64,000 nt of DNA from NCBI RefSeq assembly GCF_013410665.1, contig NZ_JACCFM010000001.1, positions 868,001 through 932,000 on the forward strand, read 5' to 3'. This document shows positions 37,057 through 47,083 of the stretch, one piece after another. The notes beneath the pieces were generated by a model. That model ran no database searches. It had not been told where the DNA came from and was given only the letters and a program-made list of their open reading frames with translations. Position numbers and translations under genes: made by a program. The first letter of the stretch is position 1. Each line of letters starts with the position of its first letter. Origin of the DNA: Leifsonia psychrotolerans. GTDB taxonomy: Bacteria; Actinomycetota; Actinomycetes; Actinomycetales; Microbacteriaceae.

Positions 37057-38793
37057 GTGGCAAAGTCGTCCCCGGTCAAGAAGGCCCGACGTTCCCTCAT
37101 CTGGTTAGGCGTCATTATTGTCGGCCTCGTCGCGATCAATGGCTTGGGCGTCGCCTTTGGTGGGGGCGCGTGGGCGCCGAAGCTCGCACTTGACCTTCAG
37201 GGCGGCACACAGATTATCTTGGCTCCGAAGCTCGCTTCGGGTCAGACCGTCTCGCAGGAGCAGCTGAATCAGGCTGTGTCCATCATCCGTCAGCGCATTG
37301 ACTCGTCGGGCGTCTCGGAAGCCGAGATCAACACTCAGGGTGGTCAGAACATCGTTGTGTCGATTCCCGGCACCCCCGACGCGGAAACGATCAACCGGAT
37401 CGAATCCTCGGCCAAGCTTGAGTTCCGGCCCGTGCTTGAAGCGGGTCAGCCGTCCCCGGCCAGTATGGGCAGCGACGGGAGCACGGCTACGCCGTCTGCC
37501 GAGCCGTCCGCCACTCCAGCTACTGAGCCGACACCGGCGGAGACTCCGACGACCAAGCCGACGAACGCCAGCGACCTGGCCTGGGTCACCCCCGAGCTGC
37601 AGGCCGAGTACGACTCATTCGAATGCTCCAGCATCAACACGACCAATGTCGCTCCCGCTGACAAGCCTCTGATCACCTGTGAAGAAGACAGCTCGGTCAA
37701 GTACATCCTGGGACCGGTCGAGGTCAGCGGCGAGAACATCACCAACGCCACGAACGGCCAGCAGACCACGCAGAGTGGTGCGACCACGGGCGTCTGGGCC
37801 GTGAACATCGTCTTCGATGCCACGGGAACCAAGCAGTTCGCCTCCGTAACCCAGCGACTGAGCGGGTTGCAGGGAGTGCAGAACCAGTTCGCCATTGTGC
37901 TGGACGGCTCCGTCATCTCTGCTCCTCGAACCCTGGCCGTGATCACCAACGGCAAGCCAGAGATCAGCGGTAACTTCACCCAGGACACGTCGAAGGTTCT
38001 TGCCGACCAGCTGAAGTTCGGCGCACTGCCGATCAGCTTCACCGTGCAGAGCAACGAGACCATCTCGGCCACCCTCGGCTCCACCCAGCTGATGAGCGGT
38101 CTGATCGCCGGCCTGATCGGTTTGATCTTGGTGGTGATCTATTCACTGATCCAATACCGGCTCCTCGGACTCGTTACAGTGGCTTCGCTCACCGTGGCCG
38201 CGATCATCACATACCTGATCATCACGATCCTGTCCTGGCGGGAGGGCTATCGTCTTTCGCTGGCCGGTGTCGCGGGTTTGATCGTCGCGATCGGCATCAC
38301 GGCCGACTCGTTCATCGTGTACTTCGAGCGGGTTCGTGACGAACTGCGCGACGGACGCGGCCTCGAGTCCTCGGTTGAGGCCGGTTGGAAGCGCGCCATC
38401 CGCACCATCCTGGCGTCCGACACGGTCAACTTCCTCGCCGCAGCCGTGCTGTTCGTCGTGGCCGTCGGCAACGTGAAGGGCTTCGCGCTCACACTCGGGC
38501 TCACGACGATCGTCGACGTGCTGGTCGTGATCCTGTTCACCCACCCGATGCTTCAGCTGCTCGCTCAGACCAAGTTCTTCGGTGAGGGCCATCGGTTCAG
38601 TGGCTTGGACCCCCGTGCTTTGGGAGCCGCCTATCGCGGTCGGGCGCAGTTCCGACCGTCGGCCGCCGTGGCATCCACCAAAACCGCTTCTTCGAAGAAA
38701 GAAGCCGAAAAACGTCAGACGATCGCCGAACGGAAGGCCGCCGAACTTGAGGCCGCCGCCCAGGGTGGATCGAAAGAGGGGAAGAATTCCTAA
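37057..38793 (+). CDS. secD: Protein translocase subunit SecD
   Basis: 578 aa RND-type subunit that drives late export steps with the proton gradient. Six helices: the first at residues about 10-30, then five in the C-terminal half (LMSGLIAGLIGLILVVIYSL onward). The P1 domain begins LDLQGGTQIIL, and GITADSFIVYFERVRDEL is the family signature. Residues about 130-170 are an actinobacterial Ser/Thr/Pro-rich insertion (PSAEPSATPATEPTPAETP). The GTG start is used; the stop overlaps the secF ATG by one base. Confidence 0.97.
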   Translation: MAKSSPVKKARRSLIWLGVIIVGLVAINGLGVAFGGGAWAPKLALDLQGGTQIILAPKLASGQTVSQEQLNQAVSIIRQRIDSSGVSEAEINTQGGQNIVVSIPGTPDAETINRIESSAKLEFRPVLEAGQPSPASMGSDGSTATPSAEPSATPATEPTPAETPTTKPTNASDLAWVTPELQAEYDSFECSSINTTNVAPADKPLITCEEDSSVKYILGPVEVSGENITNATNGQQTTQSGATTGVWAVNIVFDATGTKQFASVTQRLSGLQGVQNQFAIVLDGSVISAPRTLAVITNGKPEISGNFTQDTSKVLADQLKFGALPISFTVQSNETISATLGSTQLMSGLIAGLIGLILVVIYSLIQYRLLGLVTVASLTVAAIITYLIITILSWREGYRLSLAGVAGLIVAIGITADSFIVYFERVRDELRDGRGLESSVEAGWKRAIRTILASDTVNFLAAAVLFVVAVGNVKGFALTLGLTTIVDVLVVILFTHPMLQLLAQTKFFGEGHRFSGLDPRALGAAYRGRAQFRPSAAVASTKTASSKKEAEKRQTIAERKAAELEAAAQGGSKEGKNS

Positions 38794-39794
38794 TGGCCAG
38801 CTTCTCCCAGTTCGGTAACGACCTGCACACGGGCAAACGCTCGTTCAACATTGTCGGTAAGCGCAAGGTCTGGTACCTGGTTGCGGCCGTGATGATTCTT
38901 ATCGCCATCGTCGGACCACTGCTGCGTGGTGGGTTCGTCTTTGGCATCGAGTTCACCGGTGGCTCAACATTCGTCGTGTCGGATGTCGCGGCACAAGGCC
39001 AGACACCGGCATCCGATGCCGTCGCCAATGTCGTTCCGGACGCCGTTGCACGGGTGACAACTGTGGGCACGAACTCGATCCAGGTACAGACCGACCAGCT
39101 CACCTCGAACGATAGCCGCGACGTCAGCACCGCCCTGGCGAAGGCGTATGACGTTCCGGAGACCCAGGTCACCTCGTCATTCATCGGGCCGTCGTGGGGC
39201 GCGGATATCACCGGTCAGGCGCTGCGCGGTCTGTTGATCTTCCTCGCTCTTGCAGCCGTCGTCATGGCTTTGTACTTCCGCACCTGGAAGATGTCGCTTG
39301 CGGCAATGATCGCCCTCCTGCACGACCTCATCATCACTGCCGGGTTCTACGGGTTGACCGGCTTTGAGATCACGCCGGCCGCAGTGATCGGATTCCTGAC
39401 GATCCTGGGTTACTCGCTGTACGACACCGTCGTGGTGTTTGACAAGGTGCGCGAAAACACTGCGGAGGAGTCGAACCGCACGTTTGCCGGATCGGTCAAC
39501 TTGGCTGTCAACCAGACCCTGGTGCGCTCCATCAACACCTCGGTCGTGGCGGTACTCCCCGTGGCGTCCATTCTGGTGATCGGTGCGTTCATCCTGGGAG
39601 CCGGCACACTGCGCGATATCTCGCTTGCCCTGCTCATCGGTATGATCGTCGGTACCTATTCGACAATCTTCATCGCCGCGCCTCTTTACGCGAACCTGCG
39701 TGAAGGAGAGCCGGCCATCCGCAAGGCAGACAAGAAGGCGCTGGCTCTGCAGGCGAAAGCCAGCCAGGACGCAAAGGCCGAGGTCAGCGCGTAG
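38793..39794 (+). CDS. secF: Protein translocase subunit SecF
   Basis: 333 aa partner of SecD. FVFGIEFTGGSTFVV at the first periplasmic domain, and the signature YSLYDTVVVFDKVRENT in the middle helices; about six membrane helices. Starts at the TAATG overlap with secD. A hydrophilic Lys/Ala tail ends the protein. rel follows 70 bp later. Confidence 0.97.
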   Translation: MASFSQFGNDLHTGKRSFNIVGKRKVWYLVAAVMILIAIVGPLLRGGFVFGIEFTGGSTFVVSDVAAQGQTPASDAVANVVPDAVARVTTVGTNSIQVQTDQLTSNDSRDVSTALAKAYDVPETQVTSSFIGPSWGADITGQALRGLLIFLALAAVVMALYFRTWKMSLAAMIALLHDLIITAGFYGLTGFEITPAAVIGFLTILGYSLYDTVVVFDKVRENTAEESNRTFAGSVNLAVNQTLVRSINTSVVAVLPVASILVIGAFILGAGTLRDISLALLIGMIVGTYSTIFIAAPLYANLREGEPAIRKADKKALALQAKASQDAKAEVSA

Positions 39795-39864
39795 GTCAAA
39801 CGCGCAGCGAACAGCTGTACTGTGCTGAACAAGACACGGTGAATCGAACAGGTGAGGTGAAGTG

Positions 39865-42117
39865 ATGTCAGAAACGGCGACTCCGTCGGCTGCGTCACTT
39901 CGCCGCCTTGTTCCCCGCATCTTTTCTCGGGCTCAGCCGGCCGGTGCGATCGAGAACTTGATCAAGACGGTGCGCATGCACCACCCGAAGGCTGAACTCT
40001 CGATTATCGAGCGGGCCTACGCCGCGGCAGATCTGGCGCATCAGGGTCAGAAACGCCGTAGTGGGGAGCCCTATATCACCCACCCGGTCGCCGTCGCTCA
40101 GATCCTCGCTGATCTCGGGATCGGTCCGAAGACGGTGGCTGCGGCCCTGCTGCATGACACGGTCGAGGACACCGAGTACACGCTCGACCAGCTGCGTGCC
40201 GATTTCGGTGACGAGATCGCGATGCTCGTCGATGGCGTCACCAAACTCGACAAGGTGAAATACGGCGATAGCACGCAGGCCGAGACCGTTCGCAAGATGA
40301 TCGTCGCCATGTCGAAAGACATCCGTGTGCTCATCATCAAACTCGCGGACCGGCTGCACAACGCGCGCACCTGGGGCTTCGTGCCGGCAGAGTCGGCCGC
40401 CCGCAAGGCGACAGAGACGCTCGAGATCTACGCGCCGCTCGCGCACAGACTGGGTATTCAGGCCATCAAGTGGGAGCTCGAAGATCTCTCGTTTGCGGTG
40501 CTGTACCCCAAGCTGTATGCCGAGATTGAAAGCCTAGTCAAGCAGCGCACTCCGCAGCGTGAAGAGTTTGTCCAGCAAGTCATTGACAACATCAACGATG
40601 ATCTGAAGGCAGCCCGCATCCGGGGTAAGGTCGCCGGGCGTCCGAAGCAGTATTACTCGATCTACCAGAAGATGGTGGTGCGGGGCCGCGAATTCGACGA
40701 GATCTATGACCTCGTCGGCATCCGTGTCTTGGTGAACTCGGTGCGTGATTGCTATGCCGTGCTCGGCGCGATTCACGCGCGGTGGACGCCGCTGCCCGGC
40801 CGGTTCAAGGACTACATCGCGACCCCCAAATTCAACCTGTATCAGTCACTGCACACGACGGTTCTCGGTCCGAGCGGCCGGCCGGTCGAAATTCAGATTC
40901 GTACGCAAGAGATGCATCAGCGTGCAGAATTTGGCGTGGCGGCGCACTGGAAGTACAAAGAACAGGTCAACGGCAAGTCGACCGGCGTAGGTCCGCACAA
41001 CGACACCGACATGGCCTGGCTGGCGCATATCTCCGACTGGCAGGCCGAGACCGCCGATCCGGGAGAGTTCCTGGACTCGCTGCGCTACGAGATCGGCGCC
41101 AAAGAGGTCTACGTCTTCACTCCCAAGGGCCGAGTCATCGGTTTGCCGGCGGGTGCGACGCCCGTCGACTTCGCCTACGCGGTGCATACCGAAGTGGGCC
41201 ACCGCACCATGGGTTCGAAGGTCAACGGTCGCCTCGTGCCGCTCGAGAGTACGCTATCGACCGGCGATGTCGTCGAGGTGTTCACCTCGAAGAACCCCGA
41301 CTCGGGGCCGAGTCAGGACTGGCTGAACTTCGTCAAGAGCCCGCGGGCGCGTAACAAGATCCGCCAGTGGTTCACCAAAGAACGTCGTGACGAGGCGATC
41401 GAGCAGGGCCGGGATGCCATCGCCCGTGCGATGCGTAAACAGAACCTTCCGTTGCAGAAACTGATGAACCAGGATTCCTTCGCCGAGGTTGCCGCCTTGA
41501 TGAAGTACGAAGACGTCTCCGCACTGTATGCCGCGGTGGGTGAAGGCCACGTCTCGACCCAGTCGGTGCTTGAAAAGGTGCTGGCCTCGCTGCAGACCGT
41601 TGAAGAGGTGTACAGCACTGATCTTCCGGTTGCTCCCCGCGGCCGCACGCAGACGTTGCGCAGCAGCGATTCGGGAATTCTGGTGCGTGGCGCGCCCGAC
41701 ATCCTGGTGAAACTCGCTCGGTGTTGTACGCCGGTACCCGGCGACAAGATCGTCGGTTTCATCACGCGCGGTTCCGGCGTCTCGGTGCACCAGGCGAGCT
41801 GTCACAACGTGCAGTCGCTGCTGAAAGAGCCCGAGCGCATGATCGACGTGGAATGGGCGCCGACCTCAAAGAGCCTGTTCATGGTGCAGATTCAGATTGA
41901 GGCGCTCGACCGCTCTGGTCTGCTGTCGGATGTCACGCGGGTGCTTTCCGAGCATCACGTCAACATTCTCTCGGCGACGGTCAACACCTCAAGCGCCCGG
42001 TTGGCGCTCAGCCGCTTCATCTTCGAGATGGGGGATACCACCCACCTCGACCGCGTGTTGAACGCCGTGCGCCGTATCGACGCCGTCTACGACGTGTACC
42101 GGGTGAGTGACGGCTAA
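39865..42117 (+). CDS. rel: Bifunctional (p)ppGpp synthetase/hydrolase Rel
   Basis: 750 aa. N-terminal HD hydrolase domain (HPVAVAQILADLGIG and ALLHDTVEDTEY), synthetase domain with YYSIYQKMVVRGREFDEIYD and NLYQSLHTTVLGP, TGS domain (VFTPKGRVIGLPAGATPVDF), zinc-finger region (LARCCTPVPGDKIVGFITRG) and C-terminal ACT domain. It makes the stringent-response alarmone on ribosomes with uncharged tRNA and also degrades it. The ATG at 39865 is preceded by GGTGAGG; a GTG directly before it is an equal alternative. Confidence 0.97.
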   Translation: MSETATPSAASLRRLVPRIFSRAQPAGAIENLIKTVRMHHPKAELSIIERAYAAADLAHQGQKRRSGEPYITHPVAVAQILADLGIGPKTVAAALLHDTVEDTEYTLDQLRADFGDEIAMLVDGVTKLDKVKYGDSTQAETVRKMIVAMSKDIRVLIIKLADRLHNARTWGFVPAESAARKATETLEIYAPLAHRLGIQAIKWELEDLSFAVLYPKLYAEIESLVKQRTPQREEFVQQVIDNINDDLKAARIRGKVAGRPKQYYSIYQKMVVRGREFDEIYDLVGIRVLVNSVRDCYAVLGAIHARWTPLPGRFKDYIATPKFNLYQSLHTTVLGPSGRPVEIQIRTQEMHQRAEFGVAAHWKYKEQVNGKSTGVGPHNDTDMAWLAHISDWQAETADPGEFLDSLRYEIGAKEVYVFTPKGRVIGLPAGATPVDFAYAVHTEVGHRTMGSKVNGRLVPLESTLSTGDVVEVFTSKNPDSGPSQDWLNFVKSPRARNKIRQWFTKERRDEAIEQGRDAIARAMRKQNLPLQKLMNQDSFAEVAALMKYEDVSALYAAVGEGHVSTQSVLEKVLASLQTVEEVYSTDLPVAPRGRTQTLRSSDSGILVRGAPDILVKLARCCTPVPGDKIVGFITRGSGVSVHQASCHNVQSLLKEPERMIDVEWAPTSKSLFMVQIQIEALDRSGLLSDVTRVLSEHHVNILSATVNTSSARLALSRFIFEMGDTTHLDRVLNAVRRIDAVYDVYRVSDG

Positions 42118-42123
42118 GGCTCG

Positions 42124-42245
42124 TTAGTCCGGGGTTATTAGTCCGGGGAGCGGCTGGCGGGGTCTCGACAAGCTCGACCAGCGGGTTGTCGTCGACCAGC
42201 GGGTTGTCGTCGACCAGCGGGTTGTCGTCGACCGAGCGGGTCGAG
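42124..42245. repeat. Tandem repeats after rel: 18-bp unit x3 plus flanking copies
   Basis: GACCAGCGGGTTGTCGTC is repeated three times without mismatch at 42176-42229. Just before it are two copies of TTAGTCCGGGG (42124-42149) and the segment GGTCTCGACAAGCTCGACCA (42161-42180), which is the reverse arm of the repeat modules found near the DUF222/HNH gene at 46.7-47.1 kb. The block lies between the convergent rel and AbiEi-like genes. Confidence 0.85.
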
Positions 42246-42259
42246 TTTTTGGCTTGAGA

Positions 42260-42865
42260 TCACGGGCGGAGGTCGCGTGTCGGGGTGTCCGGGTCGGCTT
42301 GTGGGGCATCCGCGAACAGAAATGCCTGCGCCGCGGCCAGTCTCGTACGGGCATGGCTAGTATTCGTGGAGCGTCGGGAGGCACAGAGCTTCACCGCCGC
42401 TGCGGTATCCCGGTAGCCGCCGAAACGCAAGACGGCGGCGAGCAGTGGCACGACGTCGGGAGTGCCCAGGTGAGACCACTGTGCCAGATCAACCGCTGTG
42501 CGCAACGGGGTGGTCAGGCGAAACCCCGCCCGGACCTGCGTGTCTGAGGTGACGAGTCGCCGTTCACGCGGGACGAGAGCGCTGGCCACATCGACCCACG
42601 TCCGGGCGGTCACGTCGACGCAGATCTGGTGACGGAATGGCGCGGGCTCCAGACCGTAGATCCAGGTGGCGCTATGCAATTCGGCGATCGCCCGCGGGGG
42701 AGCAAGGAGGCTGAGAGCCTGTGCACGCAGTTCGATGCCGTCGACGCTATCGACCGGGTACCAGAACTCGTCGATCTTGAACAGCTCACCGTCGAGTCGT
42801 GCGCAACACAGTTCGGCGAGCGGAAGGTCGAGGTCGTTGAGCACAGCGCTCAGGCGATGGGGCAT
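42260..42865 (-). CDS. AbiEi antitoxin-like protein, no toxin partner
   Basis: 201 aa. The layout (N-terminal small domain, then DVTARTWVDVASALVPRERRLVTSDT, FRLTTPLRTAVDLAQW and a C-terminal Arg/Ala region) is that of actinobacterial proteins grouped with AbiEi antitoxins of type IV toxin-antitoxin systems; the usual N-terminal winged helix is not obvious. No AbiEii nucleotidyltransferase gene is adjacent. The assignment is tentative. It is bounded by the tandem repeats and by the terminator of the DUF349 gene. Confidence 0.5.
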   Translation of the reverse strand: MPHRLSAVLNDLDLPLAELCCARLDGELFKIDEFWYPVDSVDGIELRAQALSLLAPPRAIAELHSATWIYGLEPAPFRHQICVDVTARTWVDVASALVPRERRLVTSDTQVRAGFRLTTPLRTAVDLAQWSHLGTPDVVPLLAAVLRFGGYRDTAAAVKLCASRRSTNTSHARTRLAAAQAFLFADAPQADPDTPTRDLRP

Positions 42866-42900
42866 TCCCCTAGGATCGTCCCTCGGCTACCGCCACATGA

Positions 42901-42935
42901 AAAAAGGCCGGGATCTGTGAATAGATCCCGGCCTT
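42901..42935 (-). terminator. Rho-independent terminator of the DUF349 gene
   Basis: AAGGCCGGGATCT and AGATCCCGGCCTT pair over 13 bp around six bases; on the minus strand the stem is followed by a T-run. It lies 20 bp after the DUF349 stop. Confidence 0.92.
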
Positions 42936-42955
42936 CACTCCTGTGAAGAAGTCGG

Positions 42956-44197
42956 CTACTGGCCGATCGCCTTCAGCCACGCCTTACGCGTTTCCAGTGC
43001 CTCGGTGGCCTCGGCGATCGCCTTGGCATCCTTGCTCGCCTCTGCGGCGGCCAGTGCGGCCTCCAGCTTGGCGATGGCGCTGTTCAGCTGACCAGTGAGG
43101 CCCTCGGTGCGAGCCTTCGTCTCGGGGTTGTTGCGCTTCCAATGGTCGTCGTCCAGCTTGCGCACGGCGGCTTCCACCTTGCGCATGCGCTCCTCGATGA
43201 CCTTGACTTGGTCGCGCGGAACCTTGCCGATTTCATCCCATTGACGCTGGATGGCGCTGAGAGCGGTGCGGGCCTTGGTGCGGTCAGTTTCAGTGAGCAG
43301 CGGCTCGGCCTCGGTAAGGAGGGCCAGCTTCAACTCGAGGTTGCCCGCAAACTCCTCGTTCTCGACTGCCTCAATCTCAGACTTCGCGCCGTAGAGCACG
43401 TCTCCGGCAGCCTTGAACTTCGCCCACATGGCGTCGTCCTGCTTCTTACCGCTGCGTCCGGCCAGCTTCCAGTCGTCGAGCAGATTGCGGTACGTGTTGA
43501 TGCCGTCGGCGCCCTGCGGTGCGAGAGCTTCGGCCTGCGCGATGAGCTGCTGCTTGCGGTTGCGGACGTCCTTGTGTGAGCTATCGAGTTCGGCAAAGAA
43601 CGCCTTGCGGTTCTGCTCGATGATGGTGCGTGCGGCACGGAATCGCTTCCAGAGCTCGTTCGCCTCACCCTTCGGAATGCGGGGCGCGTCGTGCTGGTGC
43701 GCCTGCCAGCGGCTGAACAGAGCGTCGAGAGCCGCGCTGGCCTGCTTCCACTGCGTCTTGGCCGGATCTTCGGCGGCGAGGCGCTCGGCCTCTTCGACAA
43801 TGAGTGCGCGCTCGGCCAGAGCGGCGGCAGCCTGTGCCTTCGACTCTGCACTCTGCTGCTCGGTCAACTCGGTCACTGCGCCACCGAGGGCGCCCAGACG
43901 CTCAGTGAGAGCGGCAAGGTTTCCAACGGCATTCGCATTGACGAGCGCGGCCTGCAGATTCGCGACGGCCTTGGCGATGTCTGCCGCTGGCGCGCCGCCC
44001 TTGGCACGCTGTTCGAGCAGAGTGACCTGGCCGTTCAGTTCGACATATTTGCGCTCGAAGTAGGCCAATGCCTCTTCGGGAGTGGCGTCAGGATACTGCC
44101 CGACGGCACGCTCGCCCGACGCCTCGCGCACGTAAACCGTGCCGGTTTCGTCTACGCGACCCCATGGTTGCTGATCTGTCGTAGTCAAGAGCCTCAC
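42956..44197 (-). CDS. DUF349 domain protein
   Basis: 413 aa, with repeated DUF349 units of about 75 residues (WKAAG-like segments such as QWKQASAALDALFSRWQ, LWKRFRAARTIIEQNRKAFF and MWAKFKAAGDVLYGAK). Highly helical, coiled-coil-rich, soluble; function unknown. The N-terminus QQPWGRVDETGTVYVRE is conserved in the Microbacteriaceae. Start is uncertain: GTG at 44197 has TATTCT 5 nt before it, while a TTG at 44188 has AAAGG at good distance and may be the true start. Confidence 0.88.
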   Translation of the reverse strand: MRLLTTTDQQPWGRVDETGTVYVREASGERAVGQYPDATPEEALAYFERKYVELNGQVTLLEQRAKGGAPAADIAKAVANLQAALVNANAVGNLAALTERLGALGGAVTELTEQQSAESKAQAAAALAERALIVEEAERLAAEDPAKTQWKQASAALDALFSRWQAHQHDAPRIPKGEANELWKRFRAARTIIEQNRKAFFAELDSSHKDVRNRKQQLIAQAEALAPQGADGINTYRNLLDDWKLAGRSGKKQDDAMWAKFKAAGDVLYGAKSEIEAVENEEFAGNLELKLALLTEAEPLLTETDRTKARTALSAIQRQWDEIGKVPRDQVKVIEERMRKVEAAVRKLDDDHWKRNNPETKARTEGLTGQLNSAIAKLEAALAAAEASKDAKAIAEATEALETRKAWLKAIGQ

Positions 44198-44276
44198 CTT
44201 TTAGAATAATTGTCGACCCAGAGATGGGGACATAACGGAACCAGCCTATTGCACGCTGGCGCAGAGCGGGCAGTTC

Positions 44277-45080
44277 CTACTGAACTGTGACCGCAGTGAT
44301 CGTTGTGGGAACGACGGGCTTGCCATCGCTGCCGCCGCCTTCGACCCCGGCATCCGTGATTTCGGTCTTCAGCTTGTCGAGCCCGCCCGTGACCTTTCCG
44401 AGCACGGTATAGCCTCCGGCGTTATCTGCCGGGATGGTGGTGTCGCCATACACGATGAAGAACTGGCTGCCCATGCTGTACCCGTTGCCGCCCTGACGCG
44501 CCATCGCAAGGGTGCCGGCCGGGTAGAGGTTGTCGGCGGGAGCGTTCTCGATGGGGCCGTAGCTGTAGCCGGGGCCGCCGCCACCGGTGCCGTCGGGATC
44601 GCCGCACTGCAGCACGTCGAAGCCCCCCGTGGTCAGACGGTGGCAGGACAGGCCGGTGTAGAAGCCCTTCTGGATCAAGCTAATGGTCGACGACACACCC
44701 TGTGGGGCAAGCTTTCCGTCGAGCTCGAACGTGAGCGGCACGTCGTTGAGCGTCATCGTGCCGGTCCAGGTGCGATCCTCGGCGAGCGTCGACGGCGGTA
44801 CATCGCCATTGTTTTCTCCGGCCGCAGCCGGGGGAGCATCGGTCGGGGTCGCCGACGCGGTGGGGGAGGCGCTGGGCTTGGCCGCCGGAGTGCCCGGTCC
44901 ACCGTTGAAGAAGAAGAGCTGAGCTCCGACTGCGAGCACGATCACCCCGAGGAGTGCACTGCCGGCGACGATATTGTCACGGCGACGACGCTTCACTTGG
45001 TGTTCGTGCACGTTGCGACGTGCCTGATAGCTGCGCACGCGGGCGCGAGCTTCGCGCTCCTGCTTAGGGTTCTGGGCCAC
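44277..45080 (-). CDS. Membrane-anchored cyclophilin-type peptidyl-prolyl isomerase
   Basis: 267 aa. A basic N-terminus (KRRRRDN), one membrane helix (IVAGSALLGVIVLAVGAQLF), a Pro/Ala/Thr-rich linker, then a cyclophilin domain with GFYTGLSCHRLTTGGFDVLQ, LAMARQGGNGYSMGSQFFIV and GYTVLGKVTGGLDKL. The usual catalytic FHR of PPIases reads CHR here, as common in this actinobacterial group. It probably folds exported proteins outside the membrane. AGGAGG with 6-nt spacing fixes the GTG at 45080. Confidence 0.92.
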   Translation of the reverse strand: MAQNPKQEREARARVRSYQARRNVHEHQVKRRRRDNIVAGSALLGVIVLAVGAQLFFFNGGPGTPAAKPSASPTASATPTDAPPAAAGENNGDVPPSTLAEDRTWTGTMTLNDVPLTFELDGKLAPQGVSSTISLIQKGFYTGLSCHRLTTGGFDVLQCGDPDGTGGGGPGYSYGPIENAPADNLYPAGTLAMARQGGNGYSMGSQFFIVYGDTTIPADNAGGYTVLGKVTGGLDKLKTEITDAGVEGGGSDGKPVVPTTITAVTVQ

Positions 45081-45275
45081 TCGGATCCTCCTGATTGACC
45101 GTGAGGTCAGTGCCGCAATATGCGGGGCAGACAATACAGTCGGGCACGCGTTGCGTGCTCGACCACGATGAACTCTACGCAACCAGGGGAAACTGAACAA
45201 ATGGTGGCGTCGGCGCGCGCGACTGAGACCGCGACTGACGCGCCCTTGTCAGCGGTACAAACTACGCTGGGTGTC

Positions 45276-46628
45276 ATGTCGGATGCTCAACCTGGACTGC
45301 GCACAGGCGCCACGCCTCTCGCCGTTCGGATGCGCCCCAAAACCCTTGACGAGGTTGCCGGGCAACGCCACCTGCTCACTCCCGGTTCACCGTTGGTGAG
45401 TCTGGCCAGTGATAAGACCGGTGAGCGGGGGAGTGTCTCCGTCATTCTCTGGGGGCCTCCGGGTACCGGAAAGACCACTCTGGCGCAGGCCATCGCGCAC
45501 AGCTCCGGCCGACGGTTCGTTGAGCTGTCCGCGGTCACCGCCGGCGTGCGCGACGTGCGACAGGTGATGGAAGAGGCGCGTACCAGTCGTGACCTGTACG
45601 GGCTCTCGACCGTCTTGTTCCTCGACGAGATTCACCGATTCAGCAAGGCTCAGCAAGACGCCTTGCTTCCCGGTGTCGAAAACGGTGTCATCATTCTTGT
45701 CGCTGCAACCACCGAGAACCCGTCGTTTTCGGTGATCTCGCCGCTGCTCTCCCGCTCGCTGTTGCTCACCCTCGAGGTGCTCAGCGATGACGACCTCGGC
45801 GTCGTGGTCGATCGGGCCGTCGTCGATCCGCGCGGGCTCGCCGATCGCTTCGTTCTCGAGGCGGATGCTCGCGATGCGATCATCCGGTTGGCCTCCGGCG
45901 ATGCACGCCGCGCCCTCACTGCGCTCGAGGCGGCATCCGTCTCGGCGTTCTCGACGGCAGGTGATTCGACCGACGCCGACGAATCGGGCAAACCGGTGAT
46001 CACGACTGAGATCGTGGCACTCGCCGTCGACCGAGCACTGCTGCGCTACGACCGTAATGGCGACGAGCACTACGACGTGATCAGCGCGTTCATCAAATCG
46101 GTGCGCGGTTCCGACGTCGACGCGTCCCTCCATTACCTGGCCCGCATGATCGAGGCCGGCGAAGATGCCCGCTTCATTGCTCGCCGCATCATTGTGCTCG
46201 CCTCCGAAGACATCGGGCTGGCTGACCCTCAGGCGCTCGTGATTGCCGTGGCTGCGGCCGACGCCGTGCAACTCATCGGTATGCCGGAGGGGCGCATTCC
46301 GCTTGCCCAAGCCGTCGTGCATCTCGCGACGGCGCCCAAGTCCAATGCTGCCTACATGGCAATCGACTCGGCAATCGCCGATGTGCGGGCAGGGAAGGGT
46401 GGGCGTGTTCCCAAGCACGTGCGCGACGCGCATTATGCAGGGGCCAAGCGGCTCGGTCACGGCAAGGGCTACAAGTATCCGCACGACGACACCATTGGTG
46501 TGGTCAGCCAGCAGTACCCGCCGGATGAGCTGAAGAATGTGCGGTACTACGAACCCACCGAGCACGGTAACGAGCGTGAGGTGTCGGCGAGGTTGGCGAA
46601 GATCCGCCGGATTGTGCGTGGCGAGTAG
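45276..46628 (+). CDS. rarA: Replication-associated recombination protein RarA (MgsA)
   Basis: 450 aa AAA+ ATPase related to clamp loaders and RuvB, active at stalled replication forks. Walker [20 protein letters not shown], Walker [21 protein letters not shown], sensor [19 protein letters not shown], and the C-terminal tetramerisation part ending KYPHD and [12 protein letters not shown]. The ATG at 45276 lies 7 nt behind TACGCT, fitting a leaderless message, and gives the conserved start MSDAQPG...[17 protein letters not shown]; longer frames are not protein-like. Confidence 0.95.
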   Translation: MSDAQPGLRTGATPLAVRMRPKTLDEVAGQRHLLTPGSPLVSLASDKTGERGSVSVILWGPPGTGKTTLAQAIAHSSGRRFVELSAVTAGVRDVRQVMEEARTSRDLYGLSTVLFLDEIHRFSKAQQDALLPGVENGVIILVAATTENPSFSVISPLLSRSLLLTLEVLSDDDLGVVVDRAVVDPRGLADRFVLEADARDAIIRLASGDARRALTALEAASVSAFSTAGDSTDADESGKPVITTEIVALAVDRALLRYDRNGDEHYDVISAFIKSVRGSDVDASLHYLARMIEAGEDARFIARRIIVLASEDIGLADPQALVIAVAAADAVQLIGMPEGRIPLAQAVVHLATAPKSNAAYMAIDSAIADVRAGKGGRVPKHVRDAHYAGAKRLGHGKGYKYPHDDTIGVVSQQYPPDELKNVRYYEPTEHGNEREVSARLAKIRRIVRGE

Positions 46629-46684
46629 TCGACGTCGTCGTACCTCGGCCATTGATCGGATGCGTCCGCTCATCGGGAGCCCTC

Positions 46685-47083
46685 GTTGATCGAGTCCTCC
46701 CGTTGATGGATCTCTTCCGTTGATCGATCCCACCCCGCTGATCGAGCTCACACCGTTGATCGAGCTCACACCGTTGATCGGGCTCACACCGTTGATCGAG
46801 CTCGTCGAGATCCCGCGAGCCAGTCCCGAGACCGGGGACCGTGGTCTCGACACACTCGACCCACGGTTCGGTGATCGACCCCGCACCCCTTCCGTTGATC
46901 GAGCCTGTCGAGATCCCGTAAGCCACCCTCAACACCAACGCACGAGGTCTCGACAAGCTCGACCCACGGTTCGGCGGTCTACCCCGCGCACTTCCGTTGA
47001 TCGAGTCCGCCCCGTTGATCGAGCTCGTCGAGATCCCGTGAGCCACCCTCGAGACCCTTGACCGTGGTCTCGACCGGTTCAAG
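46685..47083. repeat. Array of palindromic GTTGATCGAGC...GTCGAGATC modules upstream of the DUF222/HNH gene
   Basis: A run of 18-bp units (CCGYTGATCGAGCTCACA) at 46735-46788 leads into three modules, each with a forward arm CCGTTGATCGAGCTCGTCG... (46789-46815, 46892-46918, 47012-47038), a spacer, and a reverse arm GGTCTCGACAAGCTCGACCC... (46843-46866, 46946-46969; the third, from 47063, is partial). Forward and reverse arms are approximately complementary, so each module can form a hairpin or cruciform. The spacer text CCACCCT is also repeated. Fills most of the 548 bases between rarA and the HNH gene. Confidence 0.88.

Noticed and set aside
46735..46806. 18-bp regularly repeated units that might look like a CRISPR array
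   Set aside because: The units are contiguous without spacers of unique sequence, and no cas gene is present; they belong to the HNH-associated repeat.
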